Source: Dichetophora obliterata
Taxonomy: Eukaryota; Arthropoda; Insecta; Diptera; Sciomyzidae
Length of the DNA stretch: 64,000 nt
NCBI GenBank assembly: GCA_963920525.1
Contig: OY986438.1
Coordinates: 185,378,888 to 185,442,887 of the forward strand
Reading direction: 5' to 3'
Shown: one piece after another, positions 1-11,219 of the stretch
Layout of the letters: every line of letters begins with the position of its first letter
How positions within the stretch are numbered: the stretch's first letter is position 1
Made by a program: the position numbers and the translations under genes
The notes under the pieces: generated by a model
What the model saw: the letters and a program-made list of their open reading frames with translations, nothing else
Told to the model about the DNA's origin: nothing
Databases searched by the model: none

Positions 1-720
1 GATAAATTTACACTTCATTTATGGTATTATATATTTCGAAATTATCAATGCTTACCTACTTGCAATATTAATTTTCTTTTAAAGTTACTATTTCCACGAA
101 AACCACAGACAAGGTTCTACTTAAACTCATGAATAAATCAATTATGGTAATTTTTCTATTTTACTTTCAACTTAAATTAATTTAAATGATTTATAATGAA
201 ACTGGAAAAAATTTGTATATTGAATATTGTTTAGTTTCTTTTTGCACTGGGCATTTTGAAGGACTCCGATTAAAAAAATGTCATTTTAAATATTTTTTAT
301 CCTTCTGTCTGAATGCACATCACGCTACAACTACAAGTTGGATTTATCTTAAACTTTGCATGTCGATTTCTTACATCTCTGGCCAACAAATAGAGCATTT
401 TTTATTACGTCAAAAATTATGCTCTCCAATATAACGGATCTTTTGCAAAAAAATGGAATATAGAAATAGGCTAAAAAGCTAAACATGAACGTATTTCACA
501 TTTTGCAATTTGGCATGTGCATTGTTTAAGAATGCTTTAGAACTGCTTAAGAATGAGAAAAAATAAACGATCAAAGTTTTGACTATTATTAATTTAGTAG
601 TACAACAGTTATATATTTATAGTTCATTTTTAATTTTTTAACTTATTATTAATAATAAACTATTTTGACTACTAATAATATTTGTTTACCCGAGTAAAAA
701 TAAAAACTTTTCTAGCTAAG
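1..720. other. AT-rich non-coding stretch
   Basis: No recognisable gene, RNA or repeat boundary. The open frames here are short, AT-driven and lack domain-like composition. Confidence 0.5.
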
Positions 721-723
721 GGC

Positions 724-1036
724 AAACAACGGCCGAACAAGGCCTAGTTTTAAATACATTTTTTGGTTGAAAAAAGATCATACAGAGGCCGTTTGGAAAT
801 AACATAGGCAACATCGGCTGAACAGTGATTTGCTTCAATGAAAATGAGCAGTTTTTCAATGCGAATGGGAACTTTATGCTGAATTCTATTATATATATAT
901 ATTTACAAGGCTGGATTATGTTTTTGCGCGTACGTTTGCTGTTTATATAAGAGCTTTGAGAATTTTGGTGGCATACAACGGACGTACAGCGGCAGTACAA
1001 CTTAATTCGGGCCTTGTGCGACCGTTGTTCGACACA
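724..1036. repeat. possible small TIR element (weak)
   Basis: AACAACGGCCGAACAAGGCC near 729 recurs in inverted orientation near 1012-1034 with two or three mismatches. The enclosed DNA is locally GC-richer than its flanks and contains no coding sequence I recognise. No target-site duplication was found, so this could be a degraded miniature element or coincidence. Confidence 0.25.
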
Positions 1037-2114
1037 ACTTTCGGTCGCTAGACTTTTTGAATTATTTTTAGGCCATGTTCGACACTTGTACGGCCATGTG
1101 GCCCATGTTCTAACGCTGATATTGTTACTCGAAAGGTCAAAAATTTACTTTTTACTCTAAAATGTTTCGAAAATGCTTTTTTTACTGTAGCAATAAAAAC
1201 AATTAAAACTGTTTTTTTTATTGCTTTAAAAATACTTAAGCTTCCAAAGTAAAAGGTGTTCGAGTTTTGTGTAAAAATTGTAAATTTTATTTAAATTTTT
1301 AAATAAATTGAATTTACTTTTTGTCATAATTATGGTTCTGATCATAATCCGTTACCATTTAACATTACCAATTATTTTCCTCAAAAATTTTATAATTTAA
1401 CAGTTAAAAAGATTACCTACTTATTTTGATGAAAACTGTAAATTTTATTTTTTCTGTTGTGAATTTTTTTTTTAAATCATTTCAGGTACATCATTTATTT
1501 CAATAAATAAAAATACAAGGCTTTAAAATATGTTTCGTTTAATTTTCTTATGTCTAATCAAAGTTAAATCAAAGAACTTGCAGGACATTATTTCAACCGT
1601 ATCATTAGCTATGCATTTATAATTGTATTATTTTTTTTAAAAAAAGCTCAAAAATTTTTATTTTCTCCAAAAAAATGGTGCTAAAGCGGTTTGTTCGTTA
1701 AAAAAATAAAAATTTTAAATTGGTTTTTTTGCACTCTTTCATGCGACATAACAAGGGTATTCATGCAAATGGGCAATACCCTTATAAAGGGTATAAGCTA
1801 TATAAGTTTATCCACTTTATACGTGAACTGTAAAATTTGTATGGAGCACCCTTTTTACAAACCAGATACATTTGTCCTTCGATTAAGGTGAATAAACTTT
1901 TATAGTTTTCAAAAGTTTATTAGAAGCCGGCATAAAACAAATGACAGAAGTAAGAGTTTGTGAATTGGAGCAAAAGTAACAAATATTTAATTGAAAATTA
2001 CAACTTAAAAACTTATTGAAAACATATGCAGCATATGACAATATATCGCAGCTGACATAAATGCTGCAAATGAACAATCGACTTTAAGGGCTCTGTTGCA
2101 AATGTATACATCCA
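1037..2114. other. AT-rich non-coding stretch
   Basis: I see only homopolymer-rich AT sequence here, with no supported gene or repeat boundary. Confidence 0.45.
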
Positions 2115-2712
2115 CTCATGGAGAAAACTGTTTGCTAAATTTGCATTTTGGTTAAGCAAAACTTGCGCTTGAATCTAAGCCACTTCAAAATTATACTAAA
2201 TTTCAACAAAAACTAATCAAAATTTGATATTCCAGTTGATAATAACTTAGCAAAATTTTGATTAAATTCAAGCAAAGTTTTGCTAAGTTATTAAAAACTG
2301 CAACAGCAAATGTCTACTTAATTCAAGCAAATATTTGCTAAGTCATTTTAAATTGGAATAGAAAATTTTGATTAGATTTTGCTGAAATATAGCATATTTT
2401 TGAAGTGAAATAAATATTAAACTTCAATTAAATTTAAAAACTATCCGGGGACTTGAACCTCGGCCGCGTGAGTGTAAGTGCATGCGCTTATCAATTCGAC
2501 CATCGCAGTTGTAAACCAATCATCGCCTAATTTTCTTCATTAAGAATAAACGTGTATTTAAAAGAAATTTGCTTGAATTTAGTTAAAATTTGCTATTTGA
2601 GCTTATAATAACTTAGCAAATATTTGCATGAGCTTAGTAAAAATTTTCTATTTGAGCTTATAATAACTTGGCAAATGTTTGCTTGAATTTAGTACAAATT
2701 TTTAGTTTTTTT
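2115..2712. repeat. palindromic repeat region rich in TTTGCTAAG/CTTAGCAAA motifs
   Basis: Short motifs of the type CTTAGCAAA, AATTCAAGCAAA and TTTGCTAAGTTATTA recur many times on both sides of a tRNA-like core. Their overall order is mirrored: left copies read mostly as TTTGCTAAG and right copies mostly as ACTTAGCAAATATTTGC. This looks like a non-autonomous foldback element or a SINE with repeated subterminal motifs. It ends about where the 2717-5838 transposon begins. Exact ends and TSD are not resolved. Confidence 0.5.
2441..2510 (-). tRNA. tRNA-like sequence (tRNA-derived repeat or pseudogene)
   Basis: Read on the minus strand it contains an A-box-like TGGTCGAATTGATAAGCG and, about 30 nt later, a B-box/T-loop GGTTCAAGTCC inside a pairable CCGAG/CCCCGG T-arm. 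The A box resembles Leu/Ser-type tRNAs. The acceptor and anticodon stems do not pair convincingly, and the sequence lies inside a repeat-rich palindromic region. I judge it a tRNA-derived repeat head or tRNA pseudogene rather than a functional tRNA. Confidence 0.4.
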
Positions 2713-2716
2713 CCAC

Positions 2717-3233
2717 AAAAATTTCTCAATTCTGAGTGAATTTGAGAAGAAAAATATTTCATGAGTTATTGTAGAATAACGGCACTTTTTTCTACTCTTT
2801 TATCAAAACTAGCATTTTTTGCAGTTGCATTTCTATAAATCCAGTAGTTTTTTCAAGATAATTGAAGCGTTTAAAGGTTATTTCTGTTTTAGAATATAAA
2901 GATTCGTGTGTGTATATGCATTTTTTAATACGTCACGTGCAATCAGATTAACAGATATTTAAAGATAATTGATTTAAAATCAGAAGGCATTGGTTTTCGT
3001 GAAATTGCTCTAAAATTCAGTTGAAGTCATAATAGCCTATTGATTTAGTGCTGCGTCTGAATTTAAGAGCAATTTCACAAAAACTAATGCCTTCTGAATT
3101 TAAAGTAATTACACTATGTAACAAAAATAAAAAATTTCTCAGTCCTTGGGATGTAATTGTTATTTCCTAGTCTGTTTTGTCTTAAAAGTATGGAAACCAC
3201 CTAATATTCCTCGGAAACTTTGCTTTTGTGACC
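2717..3233. repeat. left TIR of the 3.1 kb transposon
   Basis: It matches the reverse complement of 5451-5838 over its length except for an inserted foldback segment near 2970-3108. Similarity ends at the common motif TTTGCTTTTGTGACC. Confidence 0.75.
2980..3097. repeat. foldback insertion inside the left TIR
   Basis: Its two halves form imperfect arms of about 40 nt: TCAGAAGGCATTGGTTTTCG opens it and the reverse complement closes it at 3097. The segment is absent from the homologous place in the right TIR, so it was inserted into the left arm after the arms existed, or was lost on the right. Confidence 0.65.
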
Positions 3234-3380
3234 AGGACAATGTGATTCATTAAAATATGCTAAAATTATGAGAAAAACGTGTTTGAGTCTTTCACTACAG
3301 ATAAAATCATACAGAACAGCACATATAAATCAAAACTAGATTTTATTAAAACTTCAGAAAACCAAAAACATAAAAGTAAA

Positions 3381-5165
3381 TCAGAAGCGGGTGGTTTTTT
3401 GACATTTGCGTTTATACTGCGAGTCACTTTCTCTAATCAATCCCCAGATGTAATATCCCATCATGTTCTCATTGTATTGTCCTTGGTATCGCCGCTCAAA
3501 TTCCATTATATCCTGATGGAAGCGCTCGCCTTGCTCCTCTGAATATGCTCCCATGTTTTCCTTGAATTTGTCAAGATGTGCATCCAGAATATGGAGTTTG
3601 AGAGACATCCTGCAGCCCATTTTGCCGTAGTTCTCCACCAGACTTTCGACCAGCTCCACGTAGTTTGCGGCTTTGTGATTGCCTAGGAATCCCTGTACCA
3701 CTGACATAAAACTCATCCAAGCAGCTTTCTCAACACGAGTGAGCTTCTTGGGGAGTTCCTCACACTCGAAGATATTCTTTATTTGTGGAGCAACGAAGAT
3801 ACCGGCTGTAACTTTCGCCTCAGAGAGCTTAGGGAACAAGTCTTGTAGGTACTTGAACGCTGAAGAATTTTTGTCGAGAGCTTTGACGAATTGCTTTATA
3901 AGACCCAGATTGATGTGGAGTGGTGGCATCAGTACCTTCTGGGGGTCCACCAAGGGCTCCCACTTGACGTTGTTCCTCCCCACTGTGAATTCAGTTCGTT
4001 GTGGCCATTCAAGCTTACTGTAGTGTGCACTGTCGTTCCTGCTGTCCCACAGGCAAAGAAAGCAAGGAAACTTGGTGTAACCGCCTTGCAGGCCCATTAA
4101 GAATGTCACTATTTTGAAATCTCCGATCACTTCCCAGCCATATTGCTCATACTTCAATGTGTTCAGCACTTTCTTGACATTGTCGTAGTTCTCTTTGAGA
4201 GATACTGAATGCGCCAGAGGAAGAGACGGATACTTGTTGCCATTGTGAAGCAACACGGCTTTGAGACTCTTGCATGAGCTGTCAATGAAGAGGCGCCACT
4301 CTTTTGGTTTGAAATCAATTCCGATTTCCTCGAACAGACCGGTCACGTCGTAACAAAAGCAGAGCCCAACTTCGCTGATGAAGAAGTTGGAAAAAAGTTC
4401 GTGACGCTTCTTCTGACATGAGACTTTAACACTAGGATCCAGCAAATTCCACTGCATCAGTCTGGACGTCAAAAGTTCAGCATTTGACTTGGTGAGACCA
4501 AGATCTCTGATCAAATCATTCATGTCCTTTTGGTTGGGATAGTATGGGTTTTTGTTATCAGTTAGTAAATTAAATCCTTCACCTTCATTGTCTTCCTCAC
4601 TCTTGGAATCAGGGCTCTCACAGGAAGACACCTGCTCTTTCTCTGGAGGAGTAAGAACGGGGAGGCCAGAGCTGTGTGGAACTGGAGCCATGGATGAAGG
4701 AATGTCAGGATACATGATTTGACTTGCTTTTTTGCTAGTCCGACGTTTGGAAGGGTCCACCATGCAGAAAAAGCAGTTGCTTGAATGGTCAGTGGGTTTT
4801 CTCCAAACTCTTGGCACAGCAAACTTCATAGCTCTCTTTTCCCCTCTGTACCATCCTGAAAAAAAAAATTAGAAAAGAAAAGTACCGTCTAATAAAAAAG
4901 TTAATAGAAACATTTATTTTACCCATAACAAAGCAATATAGTTTTAAAATGTCTTACCTTCCAAAGTCCTTTTGCAGTTTTCACAGGCGAAATGAGGTGC
5001 CCAGGATTTGTCTTGATCACCCACAGGCATGCCGAAATAAGCATTGTAAGCTTCGCACATTTTAAAACCTGTTTCCAAGGAGTACTTATTCGCTCTTGTT
5101 TTGATAAAATATCCGCAGACATAACAAAATGCATCTGCAGGATACTTGCAGCCTCGTGAAGCCAT
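3381..5165 (-). CDS. 560-aa transposase-like protein of the long-TIR element (two exons)
   Basis: Spliced as 5165-4958 and 4855-3381, with donor GTAAGA and a T-rich tract ending TTCAG. The join restores frame inside a glycine codon and gives 560 residues plus stop. Residues 1-70 carry a probable zinc-binding knuckle: C14-x2-C17, C37, H58, C61-x2-C64. Residues about 95-165 are Ser/Pro/Glu-rich and likely flexible. The core holds acidic and metal-binding landmarks that may form a transposase active site: FIDSS (D261), IGDFK (D315), C334-x2-C337, MPPLHI (H383), LHILDAH (H491) and EEQGERFH (E513). I recall near-identical uncharacterised proteins from many arthropods, but cannot assign a superfamily. 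The DDE assignment is inference. The start at 5165 is chosen because the cysteine knuckle follows at once. Uninterrupted frame and intact splice sites suggest a young copy. Confidence 0.8.
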
Positions 5166-5450
5166 GTTTGAACGAATTTATCTGTAATAAAATAAGAAAC
5201 AACTCTCAATAAATCACAAAAATGTTGCAAAATTTATTGCGACGTTGCAAAATTTATTGCGACGACTTTGTTGTTTTAACACACACGAAACGAAATCACA
5301 AACTGACGGTGGAAAAAAATAAAACGCCAACTGGGACCACGAGATACAAAATAAAAATGCCGATTAAATGTAGAGAAAACAAGTTGTATGCGCTCGTGTA
5401 TCAGTTTTCAACAAACAAACATAAAAATAAACGCAGATAAGCGCTGCCAT

Positions 5451-5838
5451 GGTCACAAAAGCAAAGTTATCTTGCGACAATAGCTGTTTTCTATACTTTT
5501 GGGACCTAACTGACTAGGAAATAACAATTACAACCCAGGGACAAAAATCTTGTTACATAGTGTTATCTTTCTCCCTAAATATCTGTTAATATGATTGCAC
5601 GTGACATATTAAAAAATACACAAACACGATTCTTAATATTCCAAAACATAAATAAGCTTTAAAACGTTTCAATTGTCTTGAAAGAACTACTGGACTTATA
5701 GAAATGCAATTGCAAAATTTTAATTTAATTTAATATCAAATTTTAATTTTGATAAAAGAGTAGAAAAAAGTACCGTTATTCTACAACAACTCATAAAATC
5801 GTTTCTTCTCGAATTCACTTAGAATTGAGAATTTTTCA
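5451..5838. repeat. right TIR of the 3.1 kb transposon
   Basis: It is the inverted counterpart of 2717-3233, lacks the foldback insertion seen there, and ends near the outer TTCTCAATTCT-type terminus. Confidence 0.75.
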
Positions 5839-6109
5839 AAATTACCGTTAGCAATATCAAAACTATTAACATTTAAAGTGAATTTATACAGAGTGTACAA
5901 CCTGCCTGATAAATATGTATATCTAGTTGCTCAAATTATAATATTGTCACATTGCATAATATTTTTATATTACCTTAAATACCTTAGATATATTTTTGAA
6001 AAAATTATTTCAATTTAATGCAAAAATTTTAGTTCTATTACTATTCTGAAAAATTCAAGAAAAACTTTCTTTGATTTTGCAACGAAATTGCATGTTTTTA
6101 TAGTTGTAA
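5839..6109. other. AT-rich non-coding stretch
   Basis: No gene or repeat structure was recognised. Confidence 0.4.
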
Positions 6110-6364
6110 AAAATGGTTTAACTACAAGCATCAATATTGTTATACCCAAACGAGAACTGCTCAAAAGGTATACTAATTTTGTGACTCCGATTGTTATGCC
6201 CATAAAAGCCCAGAGGCTCGACAGGTATTAAAAAGTTTATACACTCTTGATCAGCATCACCTCCTGATTCGATTTAGCCATGTCTATCTTTCTGTCTATA
6301 AATGTTACAGCCGTAATTTTGGAGAATACTTAATAGTATGATATGAGCTTTTATCTTAAAAAAT
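6110..6364. repeat. dipteran interspersed-repeat fragment
   Basis: Contains GGTATACTAATTTTGTGACTCC, TTCTTGATCAGCATCACCTCC-like and GATTTAGCCATGTCTATC segments (quoted only in part). This order resembles a sequence scattered through many fly genomes, usually with CCGTTTGTAAC and TCTGTC pieces. Recognition is from memory of the pattern; boundaries are approximate. It leads directly into the degenerate tandem repeat that follows. Confidence 0.4.
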
Positions 6365-6990
6365 AAAAATCGACCACCTACCTCCAATACAAAATAACTT
6401 TATGAGAACGGTTAAATGTCACTAAATCTCACAAAAATTAATTTAATGACTTAAAAATTTGCATATAAGCTTTGGTTTTTAATATGTACTATGAGATTGA
6501 AATTTGTTCACACAAAATCCTATCTCCCAAACAAAAAGACGTAATCAATATATTTAATCTCTCATAAATTTTACAAAAGTTTATTGTTTTGACTCTATTT
6601 TTTAAATATAAGCTTAAATATTTATAACGTACTCTAAGTTTGAGATTTGGCAAAATCAAATTAAAACTTCGCCTATCTCCCATACAAAGTGACGTCATCA
6701 TAGCAAAAACTTCATATATTCTACAAAAATTGCTCGTGTTGACTTGATATTAAAGCTTTAATATAATATTTTAAATGTAGTCTGGGCTTGAAATTTAGCA
6801 AAATCGAATGAAAAGTTCACATATCTCCCATTCAAAGTGGCGTTATAAAAATAGTAAAAACTTTATAAATTCCATATAAATTGTTTTGTTAAGACCTGAA
6901 ATTTGTAAAATAAGCTTTGTTAGTTAACATGTACTCTGAATTTAAAATTGGAGAAAATTGAATAAAAAGCAATTACAAGACCACATCGTA
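6365..6990. repeat. degenerate ~150-bp tandem repeat, about four copies
   Basis: The landmark TATCTCCC recurs at about 6521, 6674 and 6822, each time followed by an ACAAAGTGACGT-like stretch and an AAAA(C/T)TT(C/T)A stretch. The spacing is 148-153 bp. A first, more diverged unit (CTACCTCCAATACAAA near 6379) extends the series leftward. No coding potential. Confidence 0.55.
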
Positions 6991-8080
6991 AAATTATAAA
7001 ATCTTTAAAAATTTATATACACTTAAACACAGCTGTGGAGGTAATTTAGCTTTGGCCCAGTGAAAAATTATTCTTTACTTGTTATCCAGAATGTTTTTTT
7101 TTTATTTAAGTTTTGTAGTGACAACTTATTTGTATAAGAAAATTACGTAGAAACTAAAAATATATAGAGGTAGACTCTAGAATACGACAATGCATGCCAA
7201 TAAATTTTGTTTATTCCTTTACCTAAGTTTAAAATGTTATTCATTAAAGTCCAACCAAATATTATTATTCTGCGGTTTTGGTGTCCATTCTGAGAAGTCA
7301 TCAATGCGTGGTTAGCTTTGTGGTTTCAGGCTACATTTTGCTTAGACCTTATGGCGAGCGCATAGAAAATGTCAAGTGATTAGAAAAACAAAAAACAAAA
7401 CACATAAATAAACAGCATTGTTATTCAAATTTCGGTAGCATGTGCTAGCCTTAAAATAAACAATTTAATTTTTTATTTTAGTAATTTTTACGAATTCTTA
7501 ATTCTTAATTCTAAATAAAATTAGTCACTAGGTACTCAATCAACTTAACTTCCGAGTTTATAGGAAATAAATTTATTACATTACAAGTAAATACATAGCT
7601 ATAAATATCAATAAAGCTAATTTCAAAATGCAAAAATATATACTAAAATATACAAGTAGAGGTGGCCACAAGCTTCAATCAAGAGCTAGTGTAAGTAAGA
7701 TTTGAGTTTTTCAAATATAGTAGAAAAGTTAAACAATATAAAAAACAACACGAATAACATAAATAATAATAATAATGAAGAGACGCGCTTCAAATAGCCA
7801 GTGAATGTGAAATTAAATAAATGAACATGAGTAAGAAACCTGCTTTAGATTTGACCAACACGATGTTTAGGGGCAATATATTATTGTAGTTGTTTTTATA
7901 TCACTGCGCCTGCTTATTTAGATTTTTTAGAAGATGACAGACAGCGGCTATTAGCTTCTAAATGGGCGCTTCAAAGCATCATCTTCATCTCAACAGCGTC
8001 ATAAAATGAAAAAAAAATAAAATAAAAAATTTAAAAAAAACTATTTGAATAATTAATTTAACAGCCACTAAAAGTTGCTA
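6991..8080. other. AT-rich intergenic and upstream region of the cuticular gene
   Basis: No gene recognised. The segment near 7640-7800 is mildly GC-richer and could hold regulatory sequence, but nothing specific can be supported. Confidence 0.4.
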
Positions 8081-8087
8081 ATATTTC

Positions 8088-8095
8088 TATATAAA
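8088..8095 (+). promoter_or_regulatory. TATA-like box upstream of the cuticular protein gene
   Basis: TATATAAA lies 173 bp before the ATG at 8268. A TCAGT initiator-like motif sits at 8105, closer than the usual 30 bp, so the start site is uncertain. Insect cuticle genes often have TATA promoters. Confidence 0.4.
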
Positions 8096-8267
8096 CAGTA
8101 AGAATCAGTAGTTGAGATATTATTAGCAAAAAGTCAGCAGAAGAGTAAAGAACTTGAGAAAAAACAAAAAGTGTAGAACAACTTCAATTGAAAGAAAAAT
8201 TAAATTTTTTAAACTAAAATAAATCGAGTTTGTGTCTTAAGTCTTTCGTTTAAAAAGCTACAAGAAG

Positions 8268-10523
8268 ATGAAGTGCTTTATTTTAAGCGTGTTTTTGCTG
8301 GTCAGTATGTGAATTTAATGCAAACAAAACTTAGAAACATTGGAATATTTAAGAAAAAAAAAAAAAATAAAAAATTAAAAATAAAATACAAAATGTAATT
8401 GAACACAAAATGAGTCAAAAACAATTGCAGTAAAACTTAACTAGGCTTAATTTTTTAACTTTTTATAACCCGTAACACTCCCACATAAATTGTTGTAATT
8501 ACAGACCAATTACTTTGACTTTAACTGTTCATTAGAGACTGTTCCGTTAATAACAGTTATATAAGAATTGTTATCTAAAGTGCCTGAATTATTGATGTAC
8601 ATACGAATGTATACGTTTGTACGTAGATAGAAGTGTTTTTTTGTGCAGTAAATTCTTGCTAATGTTTTTGTCATGCAAATATTGTGCTTGTCTAACCAAA
8701 AAACAACAATAACTCACAGCATCTTTATTTAAAAAACTGTCTTAAATAAATATTAAATAAAAGATGCGCTGATCTTTGCTGCTGTAGAAATAATAATAAA
8801 TATTGACAGTTTGTGTGACGGAGTCGCTACACTGAGTCTTATTACTTGACAAATTACACGTTGTTTTTTAGTAATCAAAGTTATTTAAAGCATATGATGC
8901 AAGCTTCAGTACTTATTATAGCAAAATAATTAAAATGGAGTCGCAAAAATATGCACTTTAAACATTTTGCTTCTTTTTTTTCCCCAAATATTTCTTAAAT
9001 GCATTAAAAAATTAAATATTTTGCAAAAACCAAAAAAAAAAAAAATTCTTGAATCGACTTTAAATATAAAAATTAAAAGTAATAATTTTTGCCCAAGGCC
9101 ATTGGTTTCTCTGCATAAAGTAAGCGAGCTTGTTTCTTTTTTTGTTCCCAAAAACTGTTTTAATGTACTAACAAATAAAATAATTTACCAAAACCAATAA
9201 AATAATATTGCTCGAATCGGTTTAAAATAAAGTAATAATTTTGGCCTTTGCTTTCTCTGCATAAAAGTAATCAAGTTTGCTTCTTAAATCTTTTGTTTTG
9301 CTCTGACAAAACTTGAAATGAATTCACAAAAATACATACGCTCTTTAAGAACTTTGATTTTTTTCTAGCCAAATATTTTTAATATATATTAATAGTTTAA
9401 ATTGTAAACGAGAGCTAACAAATTCATCTTGTTCGAATAGAAATTTAATTCAATTTAATTTTTTTATCAATTTTAATACTAAGAAATATCTTGTGCTTCG
9501 GGCTATTTTGGGCTTGCATCTTTACTTTAGTTCGTTTCTTAAGTCTTTTGTTTTGCTCTCAAAGAGATCATGTTTGAGTCTTAAGTTTTTTTAAACATAT
9601 TTAATCTGCAAACTATTGTGTTTGAGAAGCTATTTTATAGTTTCTTTTTTATTTTAACTGTTTTTTTAATCACTTTAGTTTCATACATTTTTCTTATTAT
9701 TTTATTAACTTTACCGAACTCCATTGACAATTTTTCATCGTTTTCTCTCACCCTCTAGGCTTTGCCAGCTGTTATTCTCAGCGAGAATGTATTCAAAATC
9801 AACATCTCGCCTGAGGAGGCTCAACAGTACATTAAAAGCTTGGGTGGAACAATCAATCAAATCGACTATGCACCAAAAACCGGCGAGAACGAGCTGCCCG
9901 AGGCACGCAATGAAAAGGGTGAATTCGTTTATATGGGACGTGTCATTGAACATCCCGAGGAGTTCGTTGAGGAACACTTTGATGCTCACCAATATCATGG
10001 GCAGGATGGTTTGGGTCAATATGTCTACGGCTACAAGGACTGGAATCAGGGCAAGAACGAGAAGAAGGATGAGACTGGCAAAGTTACCGGCAGCTATAAA
10101 TATGTACAACCTCACGGACGTGACTTCATAGCTCAATATTATGCCGACCGTACCGGTTTCCATGTTGAGGATAATCGTCCCGCTCACTTGAAGCAACCTG
10201 CCACAAAGACACCTGCCGTACTCAAGGCCGAAGAGGAGCACTTCAAGTTGTGGGGTGAATTGGCTGCAGCTAATGGTGCCAATCCAGATCCATTTGCTCC
10301 CGAATATCAACAAGAGGGTCGTTATGTGCCCAACGAGTCCGAGAACAATGAATACGTGCACAATGAGCCTCCATATGTGCCCGGTCCAGAGGAGACCGGT
10401 GAACCGAAAGGCTTCTTCTATGCTTTCGACTACAATGTTCCTCTATTGCGCAACAAGACAGAACGAGCAGAATTGGAACAGCTACGCAGCGTAAATAATA
10501 AGGATTCTGAAGTTTTGTCTTAA
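8268..10523 (+). CDS. secreted cuticular protein with Rebers-Riddiford chitin-binding domain (CPR family)
   Basis: Two exons, 8268-8300 and 9759-10523, joined in phase 0 (donor GTCAGT, acceptor CCCTCTAG), give 265 residues. Exon 1 encodes only the first 11 residues; with the start of exon 2 they form a hydrophobic signal peptide of about 19 residues. This very short first exon ending inside the signal peptide is typical of insect cuticle genes. The RR domain (chitin_bind_4) spans about residues 95-150, with the aromatic pattern YVYGY, then GSYKYVQPHGR and YYADRTGF as its signature. The flanks are acidic and Pro-rich; the C-terminal part (about 190-245) contains two YVP motifs and GFFYAFDYNVP. 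The protein should be exported to the cuticle and bind chitin. I cannot assign the Drosophila orthologue. The family assignment is firm; exon 1 is inferred from splice sites and frame. Confidence 0.87.
8930..9290. repeat. two-copy degenerate duplication inside the cuticular gene intron
   Basis: The order [TTGAATCGACTT, AAAGTAATAATTTT, GGTTTCTCTGCATAAAGTAA] near 9048-9125 recurs near 9213-9275 as [CTCGAATCGGTTT, AAAGTAATAATTTT, GCTTTCTCTGCATAAAAGTAA]. The offset is about 160 bp. It is non-coding. Confidence 0.45.
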
Positions 10524-10573
10524 ACTATAGAAAACTTTTTTTTATGAACATATGATTGATTGTGTTAAGCAAC

Positions 10574-10579
10574 AATAAA
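10574..10579 (+). promoter_or_regulatory. polyadenylation signal of the cuticular gene (first of two)
   Basis: AATAAA lies 51 bp after the stop codon at 10523. A second AATAAA is at 10696-10701. Either could define the 3' end. Confidence 0.5.
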
Positions 10580-10756
10580 TATTGCTCTCTGTATGTGTAT
10601 AGTAGAATTAATAAGCTTAAATTTAATATATAATTATTTATGCCTACTTAATTTATTATTGTGAATGTACCTCAAAATAAGCTGTGTTTAAAATTAATAA
10701 AAAGAAACTTGTAAACAAAAGCATTTTTTTCTTCTAAAAACATTTACTGCAGTTTT

Positions 10757-10796
10757 TACAACTCTCTCTCTATCTCTCTCTTTCTCTATCTCTATT
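10757..10796. repeat. CT/ATCT microsatellite
   Basis: Interrupted run of CTCT and ATCT units downstream of the cuticular gene. Confidence 0.7.
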
Positions 10797-10801
10797 ACTG
10801 C

Positions 10802-11215
10802 TCAGTCACATAAAATGAAAATGAAATTTGAAGTCGATTTTGCAAAAAAAAAAAAATCGTATTTTGTACAAATTTATGCAAATTTTAATAGTAGGTACAT
10901 TTGCATAATTGGGCAAAACTGTAGAATTAATTTAAGACGAAATAAAATCCATGTTAGTAGAACTGGTTCAGCAAATCTTAACATTTTGCAATCGCTATTT
11001 CGAGCCGGTGAACAGCATCTGCTTGACATTTCGGCACAATTTGGTAAAGGCAAGTATTTAGAAGAATAACAAAACAAAAAAAAAAATGTTATCATAATAG
11101 GTCAGATTTGTCACTTGTTTGATTAGCTGTTTAAACAAAAGCGTGTGGCAACTGTAAGTTGGCAGGTGCAAAAAATATTTCCGCCTTATAATCTCTTCAA
11201 TCCCGCACCAAGAAA
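10802..11215. other. non-coding stretch
   Basis: AT-rich with short A runs. No supported gene; the open frames on both strands overlap and lack domain character. Confidence 0.35.
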
Positions 11216-11219
11216 TATA

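Larger units (their letters stand above)
2717..5838 (-). mobile_element. DNA transposon with ~0.4 kb TIRs and intact spliced protein gene
   Basis: Two long inverted arms (about 2717-3233 and 5451-5838) enclose one minus-strand gene. From the outside inward both arms show TTCTCAATTCT, then GAGTTRTTGTAGAATAACGG, TTTTTTCTACTCTTTTATC, GCATTTCTATAARTCCAGTA, CACTATGTAACAA, TGTAATTGTTATTTCCTAG and finally TTTGCTTTTGTGACC. The arms differ by scattered substitutions and by one extra insertion of about 140 bp in the left arm. The enclosed gene has an open frame and consensus splice sites. TSD and exact terminal base are not clear. The structure (long TIRs plus a single transposase-like gene) is directly visible; mobility is inferred. 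Confidence 0.8.

Noticed and set aside
9735..10361. Minus-strand 208-codon open frame across the cuticular gene
   Set aside because: Antisense to the RR-domain exon, whose codon usage keeps the opposite frame open. No domain or splice support.
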